Part shown: positions 57,129-64,000 of the stretch, piece after piece | How the letters are laid out: each line of letters starts with the position of its first letter | How positions within the stretch are numbered: the stretch's first letter is position 1 | Assembly (NCBI RefSeq): GCF_021184045.1 | Contig: NZ_CP073710.1 | Span: forward strand, 558,001 to 622,000 | Origin: Methanococcoides orientis | Lineage (GTDB): Archaea; Halobacteriota; Methanosarcinia; Methanosarcinales; Methanosarcinaceae | Reading direction: 5' to 3' | DNA: 64,000 nt | The notes under the pieces: model-generated | What the model was told of the DNA's origin: nothing | The model's input: the letters and a program-made list of their open reading frames with translations, nothing else | Database searches by the model: none | Program-made: the position numbers and the translations under genes

Positions 57129-57959
57129 TTACTTAGGCGTAAGATGCTGTGTGAACCTGTCAAGTATGACCGCAATAATCACAATTCCAAGTCCTGCTTC
57201 GAATCCCTGTCCGATATCGACCCTCTGTATACCAATAAGGACCTGATATCCCAGACCTCTCGCACCAATCATGGCAGCGATCACTACCATTGAAAGTGAA
57301 AGCATGATACATTGGTTGACACCTGCCATTATACTTGGCAGTGCAGTTGGAAGTTCCACCTTGACCAGTTTCTGCAGTGGGGTCGAACCAAATGCATCGG
57401 CGACCTCTGTCAGTTCCTTTGGGACCTGTCTGATGCCCAGGTTTGTAAGCCTGATGGCCGGAGGCATTGCGAAAACAATAGTTGCAACAAGTCCGGGGAC
57501 ATTTCCAAGTCCGAAGAATATGACAGCAGGAATTAGATACACAAATGAAGGCATTGTCTGCATCAGGTCAAGTATTGGCTTGATCACATGGAATGCCATC
57601 TCATTCTTTGCTGAGATAATTCCCAATGGTATTGCAACAAGTAATGCAAGGAAAGCCGATGCAAGTACAAGTGCAATCGTTTCCATCGACAATTCCCACA
57701 GTCCCATATTATCGATCAGGAGTAGACCAACAGCACTTCCAATTGCAAGTTTTCGATCTTTCTTACCAATGAAATATGCAGCAATTGCAATGATCAGTGT
57801 GAATAATATAGGAGGGAACAAAAGCAGTATATCATTAAGACCGGATATCATGTAATCGGTTGCATCACTGAAAAGGTCCAGCAATACTCCAAAATTACCT
57901 TCGATCCAGTTGACCAGAACTTCTATGGCCTCGCCTATCGGTATTTTAGTTATAGCCAT
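57129..57959 (-). CDS. Glycine betaine ABC transporter permease
   Basis: A 276-residue membrane protein of the OpuAB/ProW group with about six helices. The EAA coupling loop reads GIRQVPKELTEVADAFGS, followed by PLQKLVKVELPTALPSIMAG and AMIGARGLGYQVL, all typical. It starts 3 nt after the ATP-binding gene ends, so the two are tightly coupled. Confidence 0.92.
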   Translation of the reverse strand: MAITKIPIGEAIEVLVNWIEGNFGVLLDLFSDATDYMISGLNDILLLFPPILFTLIIAIAAYFIGKKDRKLAIGSAVGLLLIDNMGLWELSMETIALVLASAFLALLVAIPLGIISAKNEMAFHVIKPILDLMQTMPSFVYLIPAVIFFGLGNVPGLVATIVFAMPPAIRLTNLGIRQVPKELTEVADAFGSTPLQKLVKVELPTALPSIMAGVNQCIMLSLSMVVIAAMIGARGLGYQVLIGIQRVDIGQGFEAGLGIVIIAVILDRFTQHLTPK

Positions 57960-57962
57960 CGA

Positions 57963-59189
57963 TCAGACCTCCTCGATCGCAAGTGCACCAAGTACACTTC
58001 CTCTTACAATTATTCCACTAAGTTTTCCATCATCCTTTGCGACTGCAAGGGGGGAACTGTTCTCTATTATCGGGATAAGTTCGTTTAAAGGCGTATCTGG
58101 ATGAATTATTGTGACATCATCAGACATGACATCTCTAAGACCCTTTCCTTCTTTTGAGCCTTTTAATGCATCATCCGCCTTAATGATACCTTCAACATGC
58201 TTTTCCCTGTTCACAACAAAAATAGAGGATATGCCATGTTCCCTCATCAATTGCAAAGCAACTTTCGGACCGGCGTTAATTGATACCACTGGTTCGGCAC
58301 GTTTCATTACCGCTTCTGCAGTAAATATCTTGGTCCGGTCAACACCTGCCACGAACCTTGAGACATAATCATCAGCAGGTTCTGTAAGGATCTCTTCAGC
58401 AGTGCCTATCTGGGCGATCTTTCCGTCATGCATGATCATGATACGGTCACCCAGCTTCAGCGCTTCATCAAGGTCATGAGATACGAAAACGATAGTTTTC
58501 TGCATCTTGTCTTCCAGTGCAAGCAATTCATCCTGCATCTCGCTTCTTATAAGGGGGTCAAGAGCGCTGAAAGCTTCATCCATCAGGAGGATATCGGGGT
58601 CAGTTGCAAGTGCTCGTGCAAGTCCAACCCTTTGCTGCATCCCTCCGCTAAGTTGTGATGTTCTGCTGTCTTCATAACCTTTGAGACCAACTGTCTCGAT
58701 AGCTTCATTTGCTTTAGGATATCTTTTATCCTTTGATACGCCCTGTATCTCAAGACCGTATGCAACATTATCAAGAACAGTTCTGTGGGGAATAAGTGCG
58801 AAATTCTGGAAAACCATTCCCATTTTTTTCCTGCGCATCTCTCGCAGTTCCTCCGAACTTGCTGTGGCAACATCATCGCCATCGAGGAGAATATGTCCGT
58901 CAGTAGGATCTATAAGGCGGTTTATACATCGCAAAAGAGTGGATTTTCCTGAGCCTGAAAGGCCCATTATTACAAAGATCTCGCCTTCGTAGATATCAAA
59001 ATTAACGTTGTAAAGTCCAACGTTCTGACCGGTTTTTTCAAAAATTTCGCGCTTAGTGAATCCCTTTTCGATAAGAGAAAGAGCTTTTCGGGGTTTTTTC
59101 CCAAAAATTTTAGTTAGGTTTCGTACTTCAATTTTCTTTTTTGGCTTTTGGATATTAAAATCTCCAGTTAACATTGAATGCATTCTCAA
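57963..59189 (-). CDS. Glycine betaine ABC transporter ATP-binding protein with CBS pair
   Basis: A 408-residue ATPase of the OpuAA/ProV group: Walker A GLSGSGKSTLLRC, signature LSGGMQQRVGLARAL, Walker B ILLMDEAFSALDPL, switch FVSHDLDEAL. Two CBS domains at the C-terminus (about 285-408) are known in OpuA to sense ionic strength or cyclic-di-AMP, so osmotic gating of transport is expected. Start could be TTG 59189, ATG 59183 or ATG 59174. A TATA element AAATATATAACA (about 59247-59258, minus strand) lies upstream. First gene of the transporter operon. Confidence 0.92.
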   Translation of the reverse strand: MRMHSMLTGDFNIQKPKKKIEVRNLTKIFGKKPRKALSLIEKGFTKREIFEKTGQNVGLYNVNFDIYEGEIFVIMGLSGSGKSTLLRCINRLIDPTDGHILLDGDDVATASSEELREMRRKKMGMVFQNFALIPHRTVLDNVAYGLEIQGVSKDKRYPKANEAIETVGLKGYEDSRTSQLSGGMQQRVGLARALATDPDILLMDEAFSALDPLIRSEMQDELLALEDKMQKTIVFVSHDLDEALKLGDRIMIMHDGKIAQIGTAEEILTEPADDYVSRFVAGVDRTKIFTAEAVMKRAEPVVSINAGPKVALQLMREHGISSIFVVNREKHVEGIIKADDALKGSKEGKGLRDVMSDDVTIIHPDTPLNELIPIIENSSPLAVAKDDGKLSGIIVRGSVLGALAIEEV

Positions 59190-59480
59190 TGTTGAATAAA
59201 ACTTATTGAGGTCTTAATTTCATTGGCTCTAATCAGTGAAAGGATGTGTTATATATTTTGTGGGTTGCAAAATTTATCGATCAGAGTGTCTGCAGATCAT
59301 TTACAAATCAAATAACATGGCGTCTATGGTACCTTTTTGCAGAATTTATTCCCATGTGTTGAAAAAATAATTGGCAAGTGATCATTAATGATAAGTCTAT
59401 TTTGATAACTATTTAATTAATGCCGAATCAGTCAATTGTTGGTTGATAGATCAATTAAAAAATTAATAATGGTTTTATGA
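59190..59480 (-). promoter_or_regulatory. Promoter region of the betaine transporter operon
   Basis: 291 bases between the exchanger gene and the transporter ATPase gene. A TATA element lies near 59247-59258 on the minus strand. The rest is AT-rich with no coding frame or clear hairpin. Confidence 0.4.
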
Positions 59481-60548
59481 TCAAAATGCCACACCGTACC
59501 TGAATAATGATATCAGGAAGATCACATAAAGCACTATCAGTGCTATTCCCTCTATTCTCCTGATCTCCCAGTGAGTGTTAATGAACCATAACAGAACCAC
59601 GCTGATCATTATCATGAACGGGATCGTGAACATGATACTGAGTCCTGTTATTTCGAGAGGAAATACAAACGCAGAGATTCCCAGTACCAGGAATATGTTG
59701 GTGATGTTGGAGCCGATCACATTTCCGATCGCAATATTTCCATAACCTTTGCGTGCAGCAGATATTGTCACCATCAGTTCAGGAAGGGAAGTACCTACTG
59801 CAACAAGTGTGACACCAACAAAGGTATCAGGCAACTGAAATAGTTGTGCAAAGAATATTGCTTCGTTGACAAAGTACTTGGCACCGAATATCACTGCTAT
59901 TCCGCTAACAGCAAGAATAAGAAGGTCTTTTGAAATGCTTCCGCGTTCCCTTTCAGTCTCTTTTTTGTCATCAGAGTTAAAGCCATTGATCCCTTCTCTG
60001 ATACGATTGTTCATCGACTCAACATATTTGAATTTGACAAAATAACCAATAAACTCCACGAAATAGGACTTACCTTTATATTTTGACTTGTCCTCGAACA
60101 AAAAGAAAACATAAGCTACATAAAAAAGGATAAGTATGACTGCTTCACTCCTTGATAGTTGCAGATCAAATGCAAAAAGCAGGAAAAGGGTGGTAGCAAA
60201 AAGCATAATGTATCCGTCTCTTTTTAGCATATCTGAATTTGTCTTCACCACCGAAATGATCGCAGCACAGCCTACTATGAGGGCTATGTTCGCAATATTC
60301 GAACCTACGACATTTCCTACAACAATTCCGCTTGATCGTGAAAGTGAAGCCGCTATCGAGGAAGCAAGTTCAGGTATGGAAGTTCCAATAGCAACAAGAG
60401 TTAGCCCGATAATAAACTCTGAAACCCCAAGTTTTTTTGCAATGGCAGATGCTGAACTGACAAAAAGGTCCGAGCCTTTGACCAATAGTGTCAGGCCGAC
60501 AAGCAGTATAGCAACATTTGATAGCATCAGCTTGTTATTTGAAAGCAT
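59481..60548 (-). CDS. CaCA-family sodium/calcium exchanger
   Basis: A 355-residue cation antiporter of the YrbG type. The two inverted alpha repeats are clear: GTSIPELASSIAASL with GNVVGSNIANI (about 50-95) and GTSLPELMVTISAAR with GNVIGSNITNIF (about 250-295). About ten membrane helices, with a charged cytoplasmic loop in the middle (about 155-205). It exchanges Ca2+ (or a related cation) for Na+ or H+. ATG 60548 is assumed; M8 at 60527 is equally possible because no ribosome binding site stands out. Divergent from ribH. Confidence 0.87.
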   Translation of the reverse strand: MLSNNKLMLSNVAILLVGLTLLVKGSDLFVSSASAIAKKLGVSEFIIGLTLVAIGTSIPELASSIAASLSRSSGIVVGNVVGSNIANIALIVGCAAIISVVKTNSDMLKRDGYIMLFATTLFLLFAFDLQLSRSEAVILILFYVAYVFFLFEDKSKYKGKSYFVEFIGYFVKFKYVESMNNRIREGINGFNSDDKKETERERGSISKDLLILAVSGIAVIFGAKYFVNEAIFFAQLFQLPDTFVGVTLVAVGTSLPELMVTISAARKGYGNIAIGNVIGSNITNIFLVLGISAFVFPLEITGLSIMFTIPFMIMISVVLLWFINTHWEIRRIEGIALIVLYVIFLISLFRYGVAF

Positions 60549-60584
60549 TTCTATTAATCTTTGTGTATCATGCCTTCATTTTTG

Positions 60585-60600
60585 TGCATGACGTCGTGCA
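60585..60600. promoter_or_regulatory. 16-bp near-palindrome between the exchanger gene and ribH
   Basis: TGCATGACGTCGTGCA is a palindrome apart from one T/G pair and sits 37 bp before the exchanger start and about 60 bp before the ribH TATA element (TATATTTATATG, about 60652-60663). It could be an operator for either gene. Confidence 0.35.
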
Positions 60601-60728
60601 AAATTGGGACACTACTGGGATACGAAATTGGATGAAATAATAGCCCATACGTATATTTATATGCAAGATTGATGTTTAATGAATAATAGAAGTTCGACAT
60701 TATATACATTATAAAGGAGTTATATGCT

Positions 60729-61148
60729 TTGAGTGATAGTGAACCTATTAGATTGGGATTTGTTGTAGCTGAGTTTAACAGGGACCTGACATACCAGATG
60801 GAGCTTTTGGGAACAGAGCATGCAAAGTTCCTTGGCGCTGAGGTCATAGACACCATTCTGGTACCTGGCGTATATGATATGCCTCTTGCTATCAAGAAAC
60901 TTTGCAAGAGAGACGACATCGATGCTGTGATCACAATTGGTATTGTGATCGAAGGTGCTACAAAGCACGACGAGATCGTTGTCCAGCACGCTGCAAGGAA
61001 GATCACCGATCTTTCACTTGAATTTGACAAACCAGTGACACTTGGTATTGCAGGACCTGGCATGACACGCATGGAAGCACATCAGCGTGTTGATTATGCA
61101 AAACGTGCTGTTGAAGCTGCAGTAAAGCTTGTCAGACGTCTTAAATAA
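60729..61148 (+). CDS. ribH: 6,7-dimethyl-8-ribityllumazine synthase
   Basis: Condenses ribitylaminouracil with dihydroxybutanone phosphate to the lumazine that RibC turns into riboflavin. The 139-residue protein has [53 protein letters not shown] (catalytic His) and [15 protein letters not shown]. The start is TTG 60729, with GGAG 9 nt upstream; no ATG in this frame fits. A tiny frame ATG-CTT-TGA at 60723-60731 overlaps the start and might tune initiation. Co-transcribed with the aminotransferase gene 52 nt on is possible. Confidence 0.93.
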   Translation: MSDSEPIRLGFVVAEFNRDLTYQMELLGTEHAKFLGAEVIDTILVPGVYDMPLAIKKLCKRDDIDAVITIGIVIEGATKHDEIVVQHAARKITDLSLEFDKPVTLGIAGPGMTRMEAHQRVDYAKRAVEAAVKLVRRLK

Positions 61149-61200
61149 CCTGTACAATTCCAATTTGACTTTAAAAACGATATAATGAGGGGTAATTCCT

Positions 61201-62343
61201 ATGCCATCATCAAGACTTGAGCGTGTAGAAGAATCGGCAACGATAAAGATCGCAAACGCTGCCAACAAGCTGAAAAGTGAAGGTATCGATATCATCAGTT
61301 TCAGTCTCGGAGAACCTGATTTTGACACTCCTGAACACATCTGCAAGGCAGCTGCTGACGCAATGTACCGTGGTGAAACACATTATGCACCATCAAACGG
61401 TATTCCGGAACTCAGGGAAGCAATTGCAAACAAGCTGGTAAATGAGAACAAGCTTGATTTGACCTCAAATGATGTACTTGTCACTCCTGGTGCAAAGCAG
61501 GCGATCTTTGAGATCATTATGTCAGTACTTGATGACAATGATGAAGCTATCCTTCCTGATCCTTCATGGGTATCTTACAGCCCCTGCATCAAATTCGCAG
61601 GTGCAAACCCTGTCTGGGCACCTACTGATCCGGACAACGGATTCATGCCTTATGGAATTGAGGAACTCATAACTGACAAGACAAAGCTCATCATCGTAAA
61701 TTCCCCTTGCAATCCAACAGGAGGAGTATATGATAAAGAGATGCTCAAGACAGTTGCAGACCTTGCTATCGACCACGACCTGCTTGTGATCTCCGACGAG
61801 ATCTACGAGAAGATCATCTATGATAAAAAGCACATCAGCATGGGTTCACTGGATGGGATGCACGACCGCACAATAACAGTTAACGGCTTCTCAAAAGCAT
61901 ATGCAATGACCGGCTGGAGACTTGGTTATGTGGCAGCTATACCGGAACTTATGAGCGGTTTCAAGAAGATCCATTCCCACTCCGTAAGCAGCGCTACGAC
62001 CTTCGCACAGTTTGGTGGCGTGGCAGCACTGGAAGGACCACAGGAACCTGTCAATAACATGATCACGGAGTTCAAAGCAAGACGTGATATCCTTATCGAT
62101 GGCCTGAACAAGATCGGCTTTAAGTGCAAGAAGCCAGATGGTGCTTTCTACGCATTTGCCGATGTAAGCGCGTTCGGTAACGGTGATGAAATAGCAGACA
62201 AACTGTTGCAGGAAGCACACGTAGCAGTAACTCCGGGTTCAGGATTCGGTGCAAGCAGCAAGGATTTCATAAGGATCTCCTATGCTACATCACAGGAAAG
62301 GATAAGGGAAGCACTTCAGAGAATAGAGGACACACTCCTCTAA
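61201..62343 (+). CDS. Class I aspartate-type aminotransferase
   Basis: A 380-residue PLP enzyme of the class I group: SLGEPDFDTPEHICKAAADA, HYAPSNGIPELREAIA, VNSPCNPTGG, VISDEIYEKIIYD, PLP Lys in NGFSKAYAMTGWRLGY, and the substrate-binding Arg in FIRISYATS. Most likely an aspartate aminotransferase, but the subgroup also uses aromatic amino acids or other acceptors, and specificity cannot be read off. GAGGGGT lies shortly before the ATG. Confidence 0.9.
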   Translation: MPSSRLERVEESATIKIANAANKLKSEGIDIISFSLGEPDFDTPEHICKAAADAMYRGETHYAPSNGIPELREAIANKLVNENKLDLTSNDVLVTPGAKQAIFEIIMSVLDDNDEAILPDPSWVSYSPCIKFAGANPVWAPTDPDNGFMPYGIEELITDKTKLIIVNSPCNPTGGVYDKEMLKTVADLAIDHDLLVISDEIYEKIIYDKKHISMGSLDGMHDRTITVNGFSKAYAMTGWRLGYVAAIPELMSGFKKIHSHSVSSATTFAQFGGVAALEGPQEPVNNMITEFKARRDILIDGLNKIGFKCKKPDGAFYAFADVSAFGNGDEIADKLLQEAHVAVTPGSGFGASSKDFIRISYATSQERIREALQRIEDTLL

Positions 62344-62433
62344 ACCTTTTATTTTTAGGTTGCTTCTATTTTTTATTTTAACAATTTTGAATTAGATCAG
62401 GCAGATTTGTTAGTTAACCAGTTACTTAGGTAG

Positions 62434-62868
62434 TTAGTCCTGACTTTCACAATATCGCTCGAGTATCTTATTGACTATTCTTCCACTGCTGTATAGTGGA
62501 CACTTCAGTGATTCGTCGATGCGTGTGACTTTTGCCTTAAATCCTTTTTCTTCCAGGCTTTTCTGAAGTTCCTCAATATCAAAGGTCTGGTCATGACCAA
62601 GAACTATGATGTCGGGATCTATCTCATATAACGGGTCGAAGATGTCCTTTTCACTTCCAAGCATTGCTTTATCTACGACCTTTAATGAACTTATCATTTC
62701 AAGTCTCTGAATTTCAGGAACAATAGGCTTTGCCTTGTGTCTTATCATGGAATCCCTTGCGACCAGGACATAAAGCTCATCACCAAGAGCACGGGCACTA
62801 CTTAAGAAGAAAACATGTCCGGGATGTAAAATATCAAAAGTTCCTGTGGCAAGTACTCGTTTCAACAA
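62434..62868 (-). CDS. ribL: Archaeal FAD synthetase
   Basis: A 144-residue cytidylyltransferase-like enzyme that adenylates FMN to FAD. It has the start RVLATGTFDILHPGHVFFL with the HxGH motif (HPGH) and later SSGRIVNKI in place of the ISST motif. Family RibL was characterised in Methanocaldococcus and carries conserved C-terminal cysteines; here CPLYSSG and CESQD supply them. Third riboflavin-path gene of the window, not linked to ribC but close to ribH. Confidence 0.88.
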   Translation of the reverse strand: MLKRVLATGTFDILHPGHVFFLSSARALGDELYVLVARDSMIRHKAKPIVPEIQRLEMISSLKVVDKAMLGSEKDIFDPLYEIDPDIIVLGHDQTFDIEELQKSLEEKGFKAKVTRIDESLKCPLYSSGRIVNKILERYCESQD

Positions 62869-62984
62869 AGATCACCCTGAAGATATGGATTAATGGATAG
62901 AGATAGATGGATTATGCAGTTCAGGTAATACACAACAACATTAATAATATTACGCCGGGGATGAACAACAGACAATTCTATTGA

Positions 62985-63782
62985 TCAGTGTTCCATTTTC
63001 AAAACTTCATTGCGGAACTTCCTGTAGCAACCTTCAATGAGGCCAAGTTCTCCCTCGATATTCACGATGTCAAAGTCAAATATCTCCGCAAACTCCTTCA
63101 CGATGTCATCGAACTTCTTTTCATAACGCAGTCCGGTATCCAATTTTGCTACTTTCTTGTAGCCGACCGCATCAAAAACGAATTTAGAAGTTTCAGTATC
63201 ATTTGGGTCCTTTCCAAAACCACCGGCAACAAGCATATCTCCCCAGTTCGCTGCCCACATTGGTGTCAGGAAAAAGGTGCCTATTCCTTTGAAGCTCTTG
63301 AGGTGGTGCAGATATGCCTCCCTGCCTCCAAGCACTGCGCCTATGCAATCATCGATGATCTCCCCGTTCTCTTCCTTGAGGATACATATCTTGCACTCAA
63401 TATCCTCGAGATCCTTTTCAATATCCCCCAGAACATTACCGCAAAGTCCATAGAACAAAAGTATACCTTCCGAGTAAGGTGCCATTTCTTCGACTTTCGC
63501 ATAGACCTCGGATTTGAGGTTGGTGGGTATAGCATGTAATGCAAATTCAAGTATATTTATGATACAGCAATAGGAATCAGTACATTGTTCTGAGCACAGG
63601 GATGCCAGCTTACTTTCAGGTACAAGTTTGTAAGAAACCCCAATATCATCCAGCTTCTCTACAATGCCGGCACAGTCCTTGTTCTCGACTATGATCAGGT
63701 TATCTATCAAAGGATCATGTTCAACAAGATGAACGATCTCATCTTCGAACATCCTGCATCCTATCAGGCTTATTACAGGCAT
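62985..63782 (-). CDS. DUF1638 family protein
   Basis: A 265-residue soluble protein with the DUF1638 pattern: VISLIGCRMFEDEIVHLVE at the start, FYGLCGNVLG, CIGAVLGGREAYL and FFLTPMWAANWGDM. Cysteines recur (GCRMF, KDCAG, SEQCTDSYCC, GLCGN, ECKIC), which suggests metal or cofactor binding. The family is often found near methyltransferase and corrinoid genes of methylotrophic methanogens and acetogens, but its function is unknown to me. GAGGAG stands about 8 nt before the ATG. Confidence 0.8.
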   Translation of the reverse strand: MPVISLIGCRMFEDEIVHLVEHDPLIDNLIIVENKDCAGIVEKLDDIGVSYKLVPESKLASLCSEQCTDSYCCIINILEFALHAIPTNLKSEVYAKVEEMAPYSEGILLFYGLCGNVLGDIEKDLEDIECKICILKEENGEIIDDCIGAVLGGREAYLHHLKSFKGIGTFFLTPMWAANWGDMLVAGGFGKDPNDTETSKFVFDAVGYKKVAKLDTGLRYEKKFDDIVKEFAEIFDFDIVNIEGELGLIEGCYRKFRNEVLKMEH

Positions 63783-63887
63783 AGATCTACTCCTCTTTTA
63801 ACAGGTAAGTAATGTTGCAGGCCGGAACTATATAAGGATGCCTATCGTCATTTTTATCGCTTTTCTATGGGAATTAGGTGACAATTT
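63783..63887. promoter_or_regulatory. Divergent promoter between the DUF1638 gene and the small edge gene
   Basis: ACTATATAAGG near 63827-63837 is a TATA box usable in either direction. On the plus strand it would start transcription near 63858, some 30 nt before the TTG at 63888. Confidence 0.4.
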
Positions 63888-63998
63888 TTGGAAACAAATT
63901 CGACGAATGAAGAAGATGGTAAAGCTGTCAAGCCTCTAATGCCATTTTCAGAGAAGGGCCTTATCAGGCACCTTCTAGATCATGTTTTGGAATTGTGA
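63888..63998 (+). CDS. Candidate 36-residue protein at the window edge
   Basis: TTG at 63888 is placed 6 nt behind AGGTGA and about 55 nt behind a TATA box. The frame codes METNSTNEEDGKAVKPLM, then PFSEKGLIRHLLDHVLEL, and stops at TGA 63996-63998. The acidic N-terminus and amphipathic C-terminal helix look like a real small protein. I know of no family. It might also be the start of a longer gene whose frame is broken by an error. Confidence 0.4.
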   Translation: METNSTNEEDGKAVKPLMPFSEKGLIRHLLDHVLEL

Positions 63999-64000
63999 AA

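Noticed and set aside
63996-63998. TGA of the small edge gene as a selenocysteine codon
   Set aside because: The window looks like Methanosarcinales, which are not known to use selenocysteine, and there is no room to see a SECIS or continuation.

Overview
The window looks like a chromosomal segment of a methylotrophic methanogen of the Methanosarcinaceae type (Methanolobus, Methanococcoides or a relative; the genus cannot be fixed from sequence alone). Grounds: a methanol methyltransferase set (MtaA, MtaC, MtaB, RamA-type activator), Sep-tRNA:Cys-tRNA synthase, archaeal-type riboflavin synthase and FAD synthetase, TATA-box promoters, moderately low GC with very AT-rich intergenic DNA, and a glycine betaine transporter that fits a saline habitat. 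Every complete gene I checked ends in TGA or TAA, never TAG, as expected where UAG can be read as pyrrolysine.

Layout. 1-8.8 kb (minus): methanol cluster mtaA - ramA-type activator - large PAS/GAF sensor - mtaC - mtaB (cut by the window edge). 9.4-11.7 kb (plus): secreted alkaline-phosphatase-fold protein, then prephenate dehydratase. 11.8-19.0 kb (plus): five-gene MoxR/DUF58/VWA operon ending in a clear intrinsic terminator. 19.1-25.7 kb (plus): secreted duplicated-domain protein, PEP synthase, large NosD-like repeat surface protein. 25.7-29.9 kb (minus): pscS-metY-metX, a sulfur amino-acid operon. 30.2-31.6 kb (plus): a strongly structured candidate ncRNA and a bactofilin-like membrane protein. 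31.7-34.3 kb (minus): modABC with a candidate ModE-type operator. 34.5-37.3 kb: divergent Cache-domain histidine kinase and XRE-CBS regulator. 37.6-39.4 kb: second NosD-like protein, a secreted-protein gene interrupted by three in-frame TAG codons, and a degraded stretch. 39.6-41.2 kb (plus): class V aminotransferase and ribC. 41.2-51.9 kb (minus): seven-gene glycogen/maltodextrin cluster (two glycogen synthase-type glycosyltransferases, GalT, two GH57 proteins, GH15, debranching enzyme). 52.1-54.9 kb (plus): P-type cation ATPase. 55.1-59.2 kb (minus): glycine betaine ABC transporter with two binding proteins. 59.5-64 kb: Na/Ca exchanger, ribH, aspartate aminotransferase, ribL, DUF1638 protein, and a candidate 36-residue protein at the edge.

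How the genes work together: MtaB moves the methanol methyl group to the corrinoid of MtaC, the RamA-type protein reduces inactivated corrinoid, and MtaA passes the methyl group to coenzyme M. PEP synthase links to gluconeogenesis and to the glycogen store handled by the 41-52 kb cluster. pscS, metY and metX draw on sulfide for cysteine and methionine. ribC, ribH and ribL, in separate places, cover the last steps to riboflavin and FAD.

Most notable points: (i) the secreted-protein gene at 38629-39105, frame intact over 158 codons but with three internal TAG and no other stop, so either a multi-pyrrolysine protein or a very recent pseudogene; (ii) the four-hairpin RNA at 30229-30364 with its own TATA box; (iii) a seven-PAS/two-GAF sensor with no output domain inside the methanol cluster, preceded by a start-less open frame that overlaps it by GTGA; (iv) a GH57 pair in which one copy has lost its catalytic motifs.
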